Positions 15,907 through 25,284 of a stretch of 64,000 nt of DNA are shown piece after piece. Every line of letters starts with the position of its first letter. The first letter of the stretch is position 1. Source of the DNA: Pseudoalteromonas luteoviolacea (GTDB taxonomy: Bacteria > Pseudomonadota > Gammaproteobacteria > Enterobacterales > Alteromonadaceae); contig NZ_MAUJ01000007.1 of assembly GCF_001696455.1 (NCBI RefSeq), positions 231,010 to 295,009 of the forward strand. Reading direction: 5' to 3'. A program made the translations under genes and the position numbers. Under the pieces are notes generated by a model. It was not told the origin of the DNA and ran no database searches. It was given only the letters and a program-made list of their open reading frames with translations.

Positions 15907-17304
15907 ATGATTAATAAGCTCACGACACACCTAAATATCGCTCAAGTACAATCAACAACGACGCACACACTCAAAAAGAGCGGAACTCCAGAAGTGACGC
16001 CTCCGACTTCTTCACAACAACAGTCAACCCAAGACAGTGATTACACGATTCGGCTATCTACTTCTCAAGAAAATGCAGTAAGGGAAGCGGCCCTTGAGAA
16101 AATGCTCTCTCGCCCGATCATACTTGGCTTTGGCCGAAGCTATACTCAGCCTCAAGTTACGCTATCAGGCTTGGGGACTGGTGAATTTAACAAGTCTTAT
16201 CGTTTTGGAGAATTAACCGAAGAAGCCGAAATTGATGATTTTCTGGCGCAGGTGGACAGGTTGCCACCTGAACAGCGGCACAAATTCCAGCATTTAAAGC
16301 CTACCCAAGAATTATTAGAGCTCACTAAAAAGCTCAGTGATGAAGATCTGGCAAAGTTCGCCGATGTCATTGTCGCCACACATTCCTTCGACCCGAAAAC
16401 AGGCACTTTCAATAATATTAGCGAAGACTTAATCACCCAGTTTAATAGTATGTCTGAGGAAGTTTTAAGTAGCACAATAAATACGATGTCACATTTGTTT
16501 GAGCAAGGCCAAAAACATGATTTTTCTCCCTATCCGCCTCCAGTTGGCATCTTAGATGGAGAAGGGAGAGAAGATCCGCTACTTGCTCGATATGATAAAG
16601 ATCACAGCATACTGGCGCAAAGTTTCGGTTTGCAAAAAACCGCAAATGTTCACCGCTACGCGACTTTACTGCTCGACAACAAATTATCTGATGGTCAATT
16701 GCTTGAGCTTAATGGGCATATTGCCGAAGGGGACTTCCAAACGAATGTGGGGATTGTCGATATGGCTAAATCAATAAAGCCATATCAACAAGATAGCTTT
16801 TTTTCGATGCTCAGTGAAACCGACAAATCAAACCAGCAAAACGTTTTTGCATTGATCAGTAAGCAACTTGATTGGCGTGAGCACAAACATTATTTACAAG
16901 CAGACACTGGAGAGTACGCAGTCAATCATGACTCGCTGACCTCAGATAGGGAAAGGCAAAGCCTTTATGCAAACATGCTCAAAGCTTATGACGAAGTTGG
17001 CCTTAGCTGGATGAATGAAGCAATTGAGTACACCTTTGATGCACCAGCAAAAAGCCAAAGCGCAATCTGGCAAGCCTTGATGACCGACCTTGAAGAAAAG
17101 CCAGATGACTTTATTCACTCAGACTCTATCGAGAGATGGGTAACCAATAATCTTGATACAATTGTACATGGTTTCATAGAGCAACAAATTAAAGATGTTC
17201 GCAAATTCAATCAAGAGCAGGAATTTCCCCACCACTTGCCAGGGTTAAGTTATGTCAACATCGAGAAGCAACAAGGTTCACAGCAAGCTAGCGCGACCAA
17301 TTAA
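15907..17304 (+). CDS. Hypothetical protein, 465 residues
   Basis: No recognised family. The first ~50 residues are Ser/Thr/Gln-rich and probably disordered; no signal peptide or membrane segment is visible. The rest is acidic and mostly helical, with a repeated feel of short helices rich in Leu, Asp and Glu (for example LTKKLSDEDLAKFADVIV and LLDNKLSDGQLLELNGHI). This resembles flagellar-associated or secreted-effector-like scaffolds in general style only. The start codon is ATG with AGGATAGGG just upstream. Nothing in the neighbourhood indicates a function. Confidence 0.75.
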   Translation: MINKLTTHLNIAQVQSTTTHTLKKSGTPEVTPPTSSQQQSTQDSDYTIRLSTSQENAVREAALEKMLSRPIILGFGRSYTQPQVTLSGLGTGEFNKSYRFGELTEEAEIDDFLAQVDRLPPEQRHKFQHLKPTQELLELTKKLSDEDLAKFADVIVATHSFDPKTGTFNNISEDLITQFNSMSEEVLSSTINTMSHLFEQGQKHDFSPYPPPVGILDGEGREDPLLARYDKDHSILAQSFGLQKTANVHRYATLLLDNKLSDGQLLELNGHIAEGDFQTNVGIVDMAKSIKPYQQDSFFSMLSETDKSNQQNVFALISKQLDWREHKHYLQADTGEYAVNHDSLTSDRERQSLYANMLKAYDEVGLSWMNEAIEYTFDAPAKSQSAIWQALMTDLEEKPDDFIHSDSIERWVTNNLDTIVHGFIEQQIKDVRKFNQEQEFPHHLPGLSYVNIEKQQGSQQASATN

Positions 17305-17430
17305 AATTGACTGTTTGAGAGGCAACATCGAGGCATAAACTGTGCCCAGACATGACCCAAATGTGAGCAAAAACTGTTTGAAAATCACACCTCGATATGT
17401 CAATGTAGTGGACATCGGATGGGAACCATT

Positions 17431-17495
17431 CGGTATCCATATTCGCTTGCGGGATAGACCTGCTTTGCGTTCAACAAAACAGCAAGGGGTTTGCT
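17431..17495 (+). promoter_or_regulatory. Candidate cis-acting RNA element before nadM-Nudix gene
   Basis: Holds CGGTAT (17431-17436), ATATTCG, then hairpin GCGGG-ATAGA-CCTGC (17449-17463, one G-U pair). A second hairpin AGCAA-GGGGT-TTGCT (17481-17495) places the ribosome-binding purines in its loop. A similar element lies before nadV. Confidence 0.45.
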
Positions 17496-17498
17496 GAT

Positions 17499-18560
17499 AT
17501 GACAGAAGTAGTCGATCAAAAGTACGATTTCCTCGTATTCATTGGTCGTTTTCAGCCTTTTCACCAAGGTCATTTGACGGTGGTTAAAGAAGGCTTAAAA
17601 CGTGCCCAAAACTTGATAATTTTATGTGGTTCAGCCCACCAGCCCAGAACAGTGAGAAACCCTTGGACAAGTTCCGAGAGAGAACTGATGATCCGCGGCG
17701 CGCTCTCACAACCTGAAAACACGCGAGTGCACATTGCGCCACTCATGGATACTGTTTACAACGACGATGCGTGGGTACGTAATGTTCAGACCACGGTAAA
17801 GGGCATTGTAACCGCACACCATCGAGTGCCACACAAGCCGCCCACAATTGGTCTGATTGGCCACAGTAAAGACCAATCTTCTTATTATTTGAATTTGTTT
17901 CCGCAGTGGGGGGCAATACCAGTCGATAATTACCAACAAATCTCGGCAACCCCACTCAGAAAGCAGGTATTTTCCGCTGAGGGCCAATCATTTTTAGAAA
18001 GCGAACACAGCCTACAGTTGCCAACTTTTGTGCGCAACATGCTTAGCCAGTTTATTCACACTGATGACTATCAAGCAATTCAAAGTGAACATAACTTCAT
18101 CGAAAAGTATCGTCAAGCTTGGCAGAGTGCCCCCTACCCACCAACTTTTGTGACCGTAGATGCCGTAGTAATACAAAGCGGACACGTCTTATTGATTGAG
18201 CGTAGAGCGCGACCTGGTAAGGGCCTTTGGGCATTACCCGGGGGGTTTATAAATGGAGATGAAAAGTTAGTTGATGCCTGTTTAAGGGAGTTAAGAGAAG
18301 AGACGAAGCTCAAAGTCCCCGCACCCGTATTGAAAGGCTCAATCAAGCAGCAGCAAGTCTTTGATGAGCCTCATCGCTCAGCGCGAGGTAGAACCATAAC
18401 CCATGCTTTTTATTTTGATTTAGAACCGAATAAAGCTTTACCTAAAGTAAAAGGCTCAGATGACGCAAAACATGCCATGTGGGTACCATTGGCCGAATTG
18501 GAACCAAGTAAACTTTTCGAAGATCACTATTTTATTATTCAAGAGTTAACCGGTATGTAA
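17499..18560 (+). CDS. nadM: NMN adenylyltransferase / Nudix hydrolase fusion
   Basis: 353 residues, two domains. Residues 8-180 are a NadM-type nucleotidyltransferase with FIGRFQPFHQGH (HxGH at 22-25) and ISATPLR, converting NMN and ATP to NAD. Residues ~200-345 form a Nudix hydrolase with box GGFINGDEKLVDACLREL followed by REET; the Gly of the final EEXG is Lys here. The Nudix part of such fusions is usually ADP-ribose or NAD-related pyrophosphatase. Together with nadV 61 bases downstream it makes the two-step non-deamidating salvage of nicotinamide. ATG start with AAGGGG nine bases upstream. No NrtR regulator is seen. Confidence 0.93.
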   Translation: MTEVVDQKYDFLVFIGRFQPFHQGHLTVVKEGLKRAQNLIILCGSAHQPRTVRNPWTSSERELMIRGALSQPENTRVHIAPLMDTVYNDDAWVRNVQTTVKGIVTAHHRVPHKPPTIGLIGHSKDQSSYYLNLFPQWGAIPVDNYQQISATPLRKQVFSAEGQSFLESEHSLQLPTFVRNMLSQFIHTDDYQAIQSEHNFIEKYRQAWQSAPYPPTFVTVDAVVIQSGHVLLIERRARPGKGLWALPGGFINGDEKLVDACLRELREETKLKVPAPVLKGSIKQQQVFDEPHRSARGRTITHAFYFDLEPNKALPKVKGSDDAKHAMWVPLAELEPSKLFEDHYFIIQELTGM

Positions 18561-18617
18561 TATACCGATAATGCAGCGGGATAGACCCGCTGTTATTTAA
18601 TGCGATAGGAGGAACTC
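18552..18617 (+). promoter_or_regulatory. Candidate cis-acting RNA element before nadV
   Basis: Inverted repeat CGGTAT-N5-ATACCG (18552-18568) overlaps the nadM stop. It is followed by hairpin CAGCGGG-ATAGA-CCCGCTG (18575-18593), whose loop is identical to the hairpin before nadM while the stem differs by compensating or wobble pairs. The ribosome site AGGAGG (18607-18612) can be closed by GGAG-GAA-CTCC pairing. Confidence 0.45.
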
Positions 18618-18621
18618 CATC

Positions 18622-19995
18622 ATGAACAGTATGATTTTAAACGCAGATAGCTACAAAGCTTCTCACTTCAAACAATACCCAGAGGGCACAAGCCAAGTAT
18701 CTAGTTATATTGAACCACGAGGTGGGCACTATCAAAAAGCGGTATTTTTTGGGTTGCAGATGTTCATTAAAGCTTACCTGACAACCCCATTGACGCACGA
18801 AGATGTAGACGAAGCCAAAGAGCTTTTAGAGCTACATGGCGTACCATTTAATGAAGCAGGATGGCGACATATCGTCAATAAACATGGCGGCATGTTGCCT
18901 ATCAAAATTCAAGCCTTACCTGAAGGCTCCGTTGTGCCAATTAGCAATGCACTGGTGCAAGTCATCAACACAGATCCTAAATGCGCTTGGTTAACCAGTT
19001 ACGTCGAAACCGCGTTACTTCGCGCGATTTGGTACCCGACCACAGTTGCAACCGTGTCCTACCACTGCAAGCAGACAATACGCCATTTCATGATGGAAAC
19101 TGCTGACTCGCTAGACGGCCTTGAGTTCAAACTCCACGATTTTGGCGCGCGAGGTGCGACAACCGAAGAGGCAGCATCAATAGGTGGTGCAGCGCACCTA
19201 TTAAATTTTATGGGCACAGACACGCTCAGTGCGATTGTAGCTGCAAGACGCTATTACGGTGCAAGCATGCCTGGTTTTTCAATTCCAGCAGCAGAGCACA
19301 GCACGATTACCGCTTGGGGTAAAGACGGAGAAAAACAGGCTTATGAAAACATGCTTAAGCAGTTTTCGGGGCCTGGTAAGCTGGTTGCGGTCGTCAGCGA
19401 TTCGTATGACCTGTGGCATGCAATTGATACGCTGTGGGGCGAAGAGCTCAAAACGCAAGTCGAAAACAGCGGTGGCACCTTGGTTATACGCCCTGATAGC
19501 GGCGAGCCTGTGAAAGTTGTCACTACGACTATAGAAAAGTTAATGGCTAAATTTGGCTACAGAGTTAACAGCAAGGGATATCGTGTTTTACCCGATTGCG
19601 TCAGGGTCATCCAAGGTGATGGAATTGATGAAGTGTCAATTGGTGAAATCTTAAAGGCAATGCAAGGTAAACAGCTCAGCGCAGAAAACATTGCTTTTGG
19701 GATGGGCGGAGCACTGCTACAAAAACTGGACAGAGACACGATGCAATTTGCGATGAAAGCAAGTGCAGTGAAGGTTAAAGGACTGTGGCAAGACGTATTT
19801 AAAGATCCCATAACGGATCATGGTAAACGCAGTAAAAAAGGCCGCCTTGCTGTCGTAGCAGATCAGCAAAAAGGCATTAAAACTGTTCGCGAGAGCGATT
19901 TAGGCAACCGTAAAAATTTGCTCAGAACCGTATTTAAAAACGGCGAACTCTTAATAGAGCAAAGCTTTGATAAAGTGAAAGCTAATTTATCATAA
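18622..19995 (+). CDS. nadV: Nicotinamide phosphoribosyltransferase
   Basis: 457 residues, full length for bacterial NadV/NAMPT. The N-terminus MILNADSYKASHFKQYPEGT, with YIEPRGG, is diagnostic. Further family marks are LHDFGARGATTEEAA, IPAAEHSTITAWG and VIRPDSGEP. It joins nicotinamide with PRPP to give NMN, which the upstream NadM domain turns into NAD. Cytoplasmic. Strong AGGAGG ribosome site nine bases before the ATG, possibly masked by a hairpin. Closed by a 12-bp-stem hairpin. Confidence 0.95.
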   Translation: MNSMILNADSYKASHFKQYPEGTSQVSSYIEPRGGHYQKAVFFGLQMFIKAYLTTPLTHEDVDEAKELLELHGVPFNEAGWRHIVNKHGGMLPIKIQALPEGSVVPISNALVQVINTDPKCAWLTSYVETALLRAIWYPTTVATVSYHCKQTIRHFMMETADSLDGLEFKLHDFGARGATTEEAASIGGAAHLLNFMGTDTLSAIVAARRYYGASMPGFSIPAAEHSTITAWGKDGEKQAYENMLKQFSGPGKLVAVVSDSYDLWHAIDTLWGEELKTQVENSGGTLVIRPDSGEPVKVVTTTIEKLMAKFGYRVNSKGYRVLPDCVRVIQGDGIDEVSIGEILKAMQGKQLSAENIAFGMGGALLQKLDRDTMQFAMKASAVKVKGLWQDVFKDPITDHGKRSKKGRLAVVADQQKGIKTVRESDLGNRKNLLRTVFKNGELLIEQSFDKVKANLS

Positions 19996-20004
19996 CGTAA
20001 AGCC

Positions 20005-20039
20005 ATACCAATGAAGCGCAACTTTGCCTTCATTGGTAT
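20005..20039 (+). terminator. Hairpin terminator of nadM-nadV
   Basis: Perfect 12-bp stem ATACCAATGAAG / CTTCATTGGTAT with an 11-base loop, ten bases after the nadV stop. Only a weak T-rich tail (CTTGT). Confidence 0.6.
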
Positions 20040-20154
20040 CTTGTAACGAAGCAACAATTCATAAATACTATCTCAACGGCCAGTTCCGGATCTGGCTAGT
20101 AGACCTACAGTAGTTGGATATAATGACCCCATTCATGTAGTAGGATTGACTGAA

Positions 20155-21585
20155 ATGTTAGATCATCAAGTTTGTCAAAAAGCGCGCCTATCAAGAGATG
20201 CTCGGTTCGACGGTAAATTTTTTATTGCGGTTAAAACAACCGGCATTTATTGCCGTACGGTATGCCCTGCACATCCACCCAAAGAAGAAAATGTGGAGTA
20301 CTTTCAAAGTGCCATGCTGGCTGCCCAGTCAGGTTATAGGCCTTGCTTAAGGTGTCGACCGGACAGTGCACCTGACTCACCGGCATGGAAAGGAGTCGGG
20401 GCAACTCTAGATAGGGCCATTAAATTGATAGATCAAGGGGCGCTTCAGCAAAACTCATTGCCTGAGCTCGCAAGCAGATTGGGAGTCAGCGATCGCTACT
20501 TAAGAAAGTTGTTTAATCAGCATTTAGGGGTGTCGCCAAAAACCTACGCACTTTATCAACAGTGCTTGTTTGCCAAAAAACTGCTGCATCAAACGAGTTT
20601 ACCCATTACTGAAGTCGCTTTAGCCAGCGGTTTTGAGAGCGTTAGGCGCTTCAACGACTGCTTTAAAGATCAACTAAAACTCACACCAACACAAATGCGT
20701 AAGCAACGAGAAGAGGCCAGCTCAAAAGTTGTGTTGCGACTGTTCTATCGACCGCCTTTCAATTGGCAGCAAATGCAACAATTCTTATCAGCAAGGCTGA
20801 TCGAAGGGTTAGAATGGATCACGCCCCATAGCTACGGCCGATACTTTTCTTGGCAGGGTCATCAAGGTTTGTTTAATGCGACGCATCTCGAAGACAAACA
20901 CTGCTTTGAAGTTGAAATACAATTGGATGAATTAAAAGTACTCAAGCCTGTTGTGAACAATATTCGTCGAATTTTAGATTTAGATGCTGATTTAGTACAA
21001 ATCGAACAGGATTTAGCCCTCGCGCTCCCCCGAACTTTTAAACTTACCCAAGGCTTGCGCTTACCTGGCATCTGGAGTTTGTTTGAAGCGGGAATAAGGG
21101 CCATTTTGGGTCAACAGGTCTCTGTTCAAGCAGCCAAAAACTTGGTGCATCAACTGGTGCATCAACTTGGTGAAAAAGCACCTGAAGGACGCTATTTTCC
21201 AGCGCCAAGAGCCATAGCAAACAGTGATCTTCAGTTTTTAAAAATGCCAGACTCCCGCAGACAGACGTTGATCCGTTTTGCGCAGTACTTCTGTGACACC
21301 AATGAACCAGAAGTACCTGATGATTGGTTACAGCTCAAAGGCATAGGTCCCTGGACTGTAGCCTACGCAAAAATGCGTGGTCAGAGCGACCCAGATATCT
21401 TTTTAGGTTCAGATTTAGGCGTAATTAAAGCGCTTAAAGCACAAACAGCTGCCCCTGAAAGCACAATAGCGGTTTCGCCCGAGGCTTCGCCCGAACCTTC
21501 GCCCGAACCTATACCTACTCTTACGCCCGACTTAGCGTCTCCGTGGCGCAGTTACCTTACTTTTCAGCTATGGAGCCAACTATGA
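20155..21585 (+). CDS. Ada-type regulator fused to AlkA DNA glycosylase
   Basis: 476 residues. Residues 10-75 form the Ada zinc domain with Cys33, Cys37, Cys64 and Cys67, spaced exactly as the methyl-phosphotriester-repair cysteines of Ada. An AraC-type DNA-binding domain follows (~80-180; LGVSDRYLRKLFNQHLGVSP), then an AlkA N-domain and an HhH-GPD glycosylase (LKGIGPWTVAYAKMRG, with catalytic Asp in LGSDLG). It should sense and remove alkylation damage and activate its own operon. ATG 20155 has AGGA nine bases upstream; the TTG at 20146 abuts that site. A Pro/Ser-rich repeat is inserted before the C-terminal PWRSYLTFQLW. It overlaps the next gene as ATGA. Confidence 0.9.
   Translation: MLDHQVCQKARLSRDARFDGKFFIAVKTTGIYCRTVCPAHPPKEENVEYFQSAMLAAQSGYRPCLRCRPDSAPDSPAWKGVGATLDRAIKLIDQGALQQNSLPELASRLGVSDRYLRKLFNQHLGVSPKTYALYQQCLFAKKLLHQTSLPITEVALASGFESVRRFNDCFKDQLKLTPTQMRKQREEASSKVVLRLFYRPPFNWQQMQQFLSARLIEGLEWITPHSYGRYFSWQGHQGLFNATHLEDKHCFEVEIQLDELKVLKPVVNNIRRILDLDADLVQIEQDLALALPRTFKLTQGLRLPGIWSLFEAGIRAILGQQVSVQAAKNLVHQLVHQLGEKAPEGRYFPAPRAIANSDLQFLKMPDSRRQTLIRFAQYFCDTNEPEVPDDWLQLKGIGPWTVAYAKMRGQSDPDIFLGSDLGVIKALKAQTAAPESTIAVSPEASPEPSPEPIPTLTPDLASPWRSYLTFQLWSQL
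21474..21509 (+). repeat. 12-bp tandem repeat inside the Ada-AlkA gene
   Basis: Three consecutive units TTCGCCCGAGGC, TTCGCCCGAACC and TTCGCCCGAACC encode a Ser-Pro-Glu-Ala/Pro linker. The repeat is in frame and lies between the catalytic region and the last strand of the glycosylase domain. Confidence 0.8.
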
Positions 21586-22112
21586 ATTTATACACGGATT
21601 ACTTCCAAAGCCCACTTGGACTAATTGAAATAAAAGCATCGGAAATTGGGATACGTCAGCTAATTTTCTGCGGCGAACAAATTACCCAAACGCGCTCTTG
21701 CAATCTACTCAAGGAATGTAACAGACAATTAGACGCGTACTTTTCGGGAAATCTTACACAGTTTGACTTAGATTTAGACTGGCAAGGTACGCCTTTCCAG
21801 CAACAAGTGTGGCAGGCACTCACTGAGATTCCATTCGGCAAAAGCATGACCTATTTAGAATTAGCTGAACAGCTCAATAACCCTAAAGCCGTGCGTGCCG
21901 TAGGGGGTGCCAATGGCCGAAACCCTATTACCTTGATTGTGCCTTGTCACCGAGTCATAGGTGCCAATGGCAAGCTGACAGGTTATGCAGGTGGAGTAAC
22001 CAGAAAACAGTGGTTATTGGCCCATGAAGGTATTATGGATATCAAACCAAGTACAGATGAATTGGCTCTACTTGTTAATACTCGCCAAGCGAAGACGGAG
22101 TTTTTGCAGTAG
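21582..22112 (+). CDS. ogt: Methylated-DNA--protein-cysteine methyltransferase
   Basis: 176 residues, normal length. Acceptor Cys122 lies in PCHRVIGANG; the helix-turn-helix region (AVRAVGGANGRNP) and the N-terminal domain are also present. The enzyme removes methyl or alkyl groups from O6-guanine in a suicide reaction. The ATG at 21582 overlaps the stop codon of the Ada-AlkA gene (ATGA); earlier in-frame starts lie inside that gene and have no ribosome site. The two genes form an adaptive-response operon against alkylation. Confidence 0.93.
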   Translation: MNLYTDYFQSPLGLIEIKASEIGIRQLIFCGEQITQTRSCNLLKECNRQLDAYFSGNLTQFDLDLDWQGTPFQQQVWQALTEIPFGKSMTYLELAEQLNNPKAVRAVGGANGRNPITLIVPCHRVIGANGKLTGYAGGVTRKQWLLAHEGIMDIKPSTDELALLVNTRQAKTEFLQ

Positions 22113-22126
22113 TACTGTTGGTATAA

Positions 22127-22591
22127 CTAGCAGCGCATGCTTAAACCCTCAAGCTCCTTGTCGTCAGCGCGCAAAATAAATGACTGGGGATTGTCTGACA
22201 GATGCTGTTTGGACAATTCCTGCGCATGTACCATTTCTCGCTTTGTTTTACCTAGTGCTACTTCAACAACAAACCATGGCTGAGATCCTGTCTTTAAGCC
22301 ACGTTTCTTTACGACCCGTACCACCGGTGTCAAACACTTCGTCGCGGCTAAGACCTTCAGCCCTTGGCTCGATACAAATGCGAGTTTTAATCTTTCAGCC
22401 CACATATGGGCTTTCTCTTCATCTCTGACCCCAGACATTTTAAGTATGTAAGTCCGATCCGATGTTTCTATTTGCGCCACTTCAGTCGAATCTGGCACCG
22501 TCACCATTGTAAAAGCAGTCGCTTTTGAGTAAATACTAAAAAAAAGTATGCCAGTGACTAAATACTTTACCACCCTCTTAGAATTGTGCAT
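22127..22591 (-). CDS. Small secreted protein, unknown
   Basis: 154 residues with an N-terminal signal peptide (KRVVKYLVTGILFFSIYSKA, cleavage near residue 26). The mature part contains two cysteines (KCLTP and the C-terminal MRC) that could form a disulfide, and is basic. No family recognised. It is convergent with the alkyltransferase gene, 14 bases away, and monocistronic. Confidence 0.65.
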   Translation of the reverse strand: MHNSKRVVKYLVTGILFFSIYSKATAFTMVTVPDSTEVAQIETSDRTYILKMSGVRDEEKAHMWAERLKLAFVSSQGLKVLAATKCLTPVVRVVKKRGLKTGSQPWFVVEVALGKTKREMVHAQELSKQHLSDNPQSFILRADDKELEGLSMRC

Positions 22592-22784
22592 ACGCCTCCA
22601 AGTCTTTCTTATAAAACCAATTAAAACACATCTAAACTAGACACAAGACTTATTTTAGCACTTTATTCCATACCCAAGCACACCCTATTATCAAATAATT
22701 AACACAAAAAACCTTTAATATAGGAATAAATTATATATATTTATACAATGAACGAGGTATAGTTTATTAAGTGGAAAGAATTAC

Positions 22785-23822
22785 GTGTCTTTTTATAATG
22801 GCCCAAACGATCCCTTACGATTAAGTGCGTATTTTGGCAAAAAAGGAAAAGTATTCCCTGCTGTCACTTTAATCATACTCGCCGTATTTTCACCACTGGC
22901 GGTTAAAAATTTCATTATTGGTGAATATCCATTGGCTTCAGCCATTAGTCTTTTTGTTCTCACTTTTAGTGCGGACTCTTTTGCACTCGTAAATGGTAGA
23001 AAGCTACCAATTAATGAACATATTGTGGCTACGCTCGCCGTACTCGCTGTAACCCTATCTCTCTTTACTTTAGGCGATGGCACCATTTTCTGGGTTTTTC
23101 CAGTAAGTATCATCATGAGTTTTTTGTTTCCTATTAGAACTGCAATAATTTTTAATTTCCCCTTGCTAGTGAGTGCCACGGTCTACGTTTTATTAAATTA
23201 TCAAGTCGCAGATGCCATGCGCCTATTTATCGCTTTATTAATGACGATCACGGTCGTAAACCTGCTGTTGCGACACATTGACTCCTTACATGAGCTACTT
23301 AAGGAAGAGTCGAGTAAAGACGCATTAACAGGAGCCCTCAACCGTCGCCAACTTAATCTGTTTTTGAAAGACGCACTGGCCAATAAACTCCACTACCACA
23401 GCGACTCAACACTCATTATGATTGATGTTGACCATTTCAAAAAAATCAATGACTTGTATGGCCATGCAAAAGGGGATGAAGTGCTTATAAGCCTTGCTTC
23501 CGGTATCAATACACAGATCCGAGAAACCGATTTGCTATTTCGGGTTGGCGGTGAAGAATTTGTCATATTGCTCCCCAATACGACTTTAGAAACGGCTGAA
23601 AAAGTCGCAGAAAAGTTACGAGCCACTATCAGAACCTCGACACTGATTGAAGATCACCCAGTGACTGTCAGCTTAGGCATTTGCGCCACCGATAATCGTC
23701 TAACCCAAACTAAATGGATGAGCTGCGCTGACAAAGCGCTTTATGCAGCAAAGCAAAGAGGCCGAGACAGGGCCTGCTTGTACAATCTCAACTGCGACAA
23801 AATTGAAGATGTGGCGGCCTAA
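22785..23822 (+). CDS. Membrane diguanylate cyclase (GGDEF)
   Basis: 345 residues. Five to six membrane helices fill residues 20-165; a GGDEF domain follows from about 180 with DALTGALNRR, the metal-binding MIDVDHFKKIND and the active-site RVGGEEF. No EAL domain. It makes cyclic-di-GMP from two GTP, promoting surface attachment or biofilm in most bacteria. The start is GTG 22785 with GGAAAG seven bases upstream. A second cyclase gene lies 180 bases downstream on the same strand but has a different membrane part. Confidence 0.92.
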   Translation: MSFYNGPNDPLRLSAYFGKKGKVFPAVTLIILAVFSPLAVKNFIIGEYPLASAISLFVLTFSADSFALVNGRKLPINEHIVATLAVLAVTLSLFTLGDGTIFWVFPVSIIMSFLFPIRTAIIFNFPLLVSATVYVLLNYQVADAMRLFIALLMTITVVNLLLRHIDSLHELLKEESSKDALTGALNRRQLNLFLKDALANKLHYHSDSTLIMIDVDHFKKINDLYGHAKGDEVLISLASGINTQIRETDLLFRVGGEEFVILLPNTTLETAEKVAEKLRATIRTSTLIEDHPVTVSLGICATDNRLTQTKWMSCADKALYAAKQRGRDRACLYNLNCDKIEDVAA

Positions 23823-23999
23823 AGCTTTTGAGTATCCTAAGTAAACGTACGAAATCGCCGTTTAACTTCCACATCCGTTGGCTAATTTTTGTTCTGCAAG
23901 CTCATTGATTTACACGACCGAATAAACTCTTGTAGTAATTTTCAAGTCGTCAAATTACAATGTTCAAAAACATGTTAACTCATCAATTTTTGGAGATCA

Positions 24000-25190
24000 T
24001 TGTTGTATAAATTTGAAGGGGTTAAAACCACACTTGGCTGCCTTTTCGGCCTTGCTATTTGCCTGCTAGGCGCTCAACACTTTGAGCAGTATTGGCAGGC
24101 GTACACAACCACAATAAGCCAGTTAACCCTTCCCATTTTGCTTTTTTCAGCAATGTTTTCTGCTCAGTTTAACCGTAGCCGACTTGCTCTTATCTGTGTG
24201 CTGTGGGCACTGCTTTTTGCATCCCAGACATACGCTTTCCCTTGGTCTAATTGGATACAAAGCAGTACCTCCTGGTTGCTTTTGTGTGGTGCGTTAATTT
24301 TATTGATGACATCCTTAACGCAGGACCGTGCGCTGCTTTCACGCCATGTATTAACACGTATCGTCATGCTAAGTACAATCGGAGTATGTGTGTATTTTTG
24401 GCTTACATATCAAGCGTTAATCGATACTCTGTTAACCAGACATGCTTTCACAAAAGTACTGTCCCCCTATATCACGGCCCATATTCCTCTGCTGTTAATT
24501 GGCAGCCTATTATTGTGGCGCAGTATCACGCATAAGTGCCTCACCCTAGCTACTCTATTTAGTAGTTTTGTACTGTGGCTCGCTATGCATGTGAATTGGC
24601 TGACCTTACCGCTTGATGTCGTGGTTGCAATTGTTGCCTTAGTCTACTTACTGACAGTATCTATCGATAGTTACTTCCTGGCATATAGAGACGATTTAAC
24701 GGCACTGCCCACACGGCGCGCACTCAATCAACTATCCCTGTCTCTGGGCCGCAAATATACGGTCGCCATGCTTGATATCGACCATTTTAAAAAGTTTAAC
24801 GATACCTACGGCCATGATATTGGCGACCAAGTACTGAAGCTTGTTGCCTCTAAGCTGGCAAAAGTGAAAAGTGGTGGCAAGGTCTTTCGTTATGGCGGCG
24901 AAGAATTTACAGTGGTTTTTCCGAATAAACCGCCCGATATCGCATTCAATGCATTAGAGCAACTGCGAGAGGACATTGCCAATTATGACATGATTATCAG
25001 GCAGCAGCAGCGCCAGTCTAAAAAGTCTCGGCAAAGTAAGCCCCCCGCCGATAGAAAAGTGGTTAATGTTACGGTATCAATCGGTGTTGCCACAAGACAG
25101 ACAAAACAGGCCTTCGAACAGGTCATTAAAAGCGCTGATGAAGCACTGTATCGCGCCAAGAAAAAAGGCCGTAATAACGTCAGTGATTAA
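24000..25190 (+). CDS. Membrane diguanylate cyclase (GGDEF)
   Basis: 396 residues: about seven membrane helices in residues 8-230, then a GGDEF domain with DDLTALPTRRAL, LDIDHFKKFNDTYGHD and active-site RYGGEEF. The domain contains an insertion rich in Gln, Arg and Lys (around residues 340-355) between the active site and VTVSIGVA. The start is TTG 24000 or 24003; GGAG is at 23992-23995, so the second TTG has the better spacing. It makes cyclic-di-GMP; the input signal is unknown. Confidence 0.9.
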   Translation: MLYKFEGVKTTLGCLFGLAICLLGAQHFEQYWQAYTTTISQLTLPILLFSAMFSAQFNRSRLALICVLWALLFASQTYAFPWSNWIQSSTSWLLLCGALILLMTSLTQDRALLSRHVLTRIVMLSTIGVCVYFWLTYQALIDTLLTRHAFTKVLSPYITAHIPLLLIGSLLLWRSITHKCLTLATLFSSFVLWLAMHVNWLTLPLDVVVAIVALVYLLTVSIDSYFLAYRDDLTALPTRRALNQLSLSLGRKYTVAMLDIDHFKKFNDTYGHDIGDQVLKLVASKLAKVKSGGKVFRYGGEEFTVVFPNKPPDIAFNALEQLREDIANYDMIIRQQQRQSKKSRQSKPPADRKVVNVTVSIGVATRQTKQAFEQVIKSADEALYRAKKKGRNNVSD

Positions 25191-25284
25191 CTTACTCTAT
25201 GTCAGCTTATTTCTCAGTAATAGATAGCAGACTGACTGTCTATTGCTATACTCAGGCCATGCTTAGCTCAGCAAAGGATACTTT

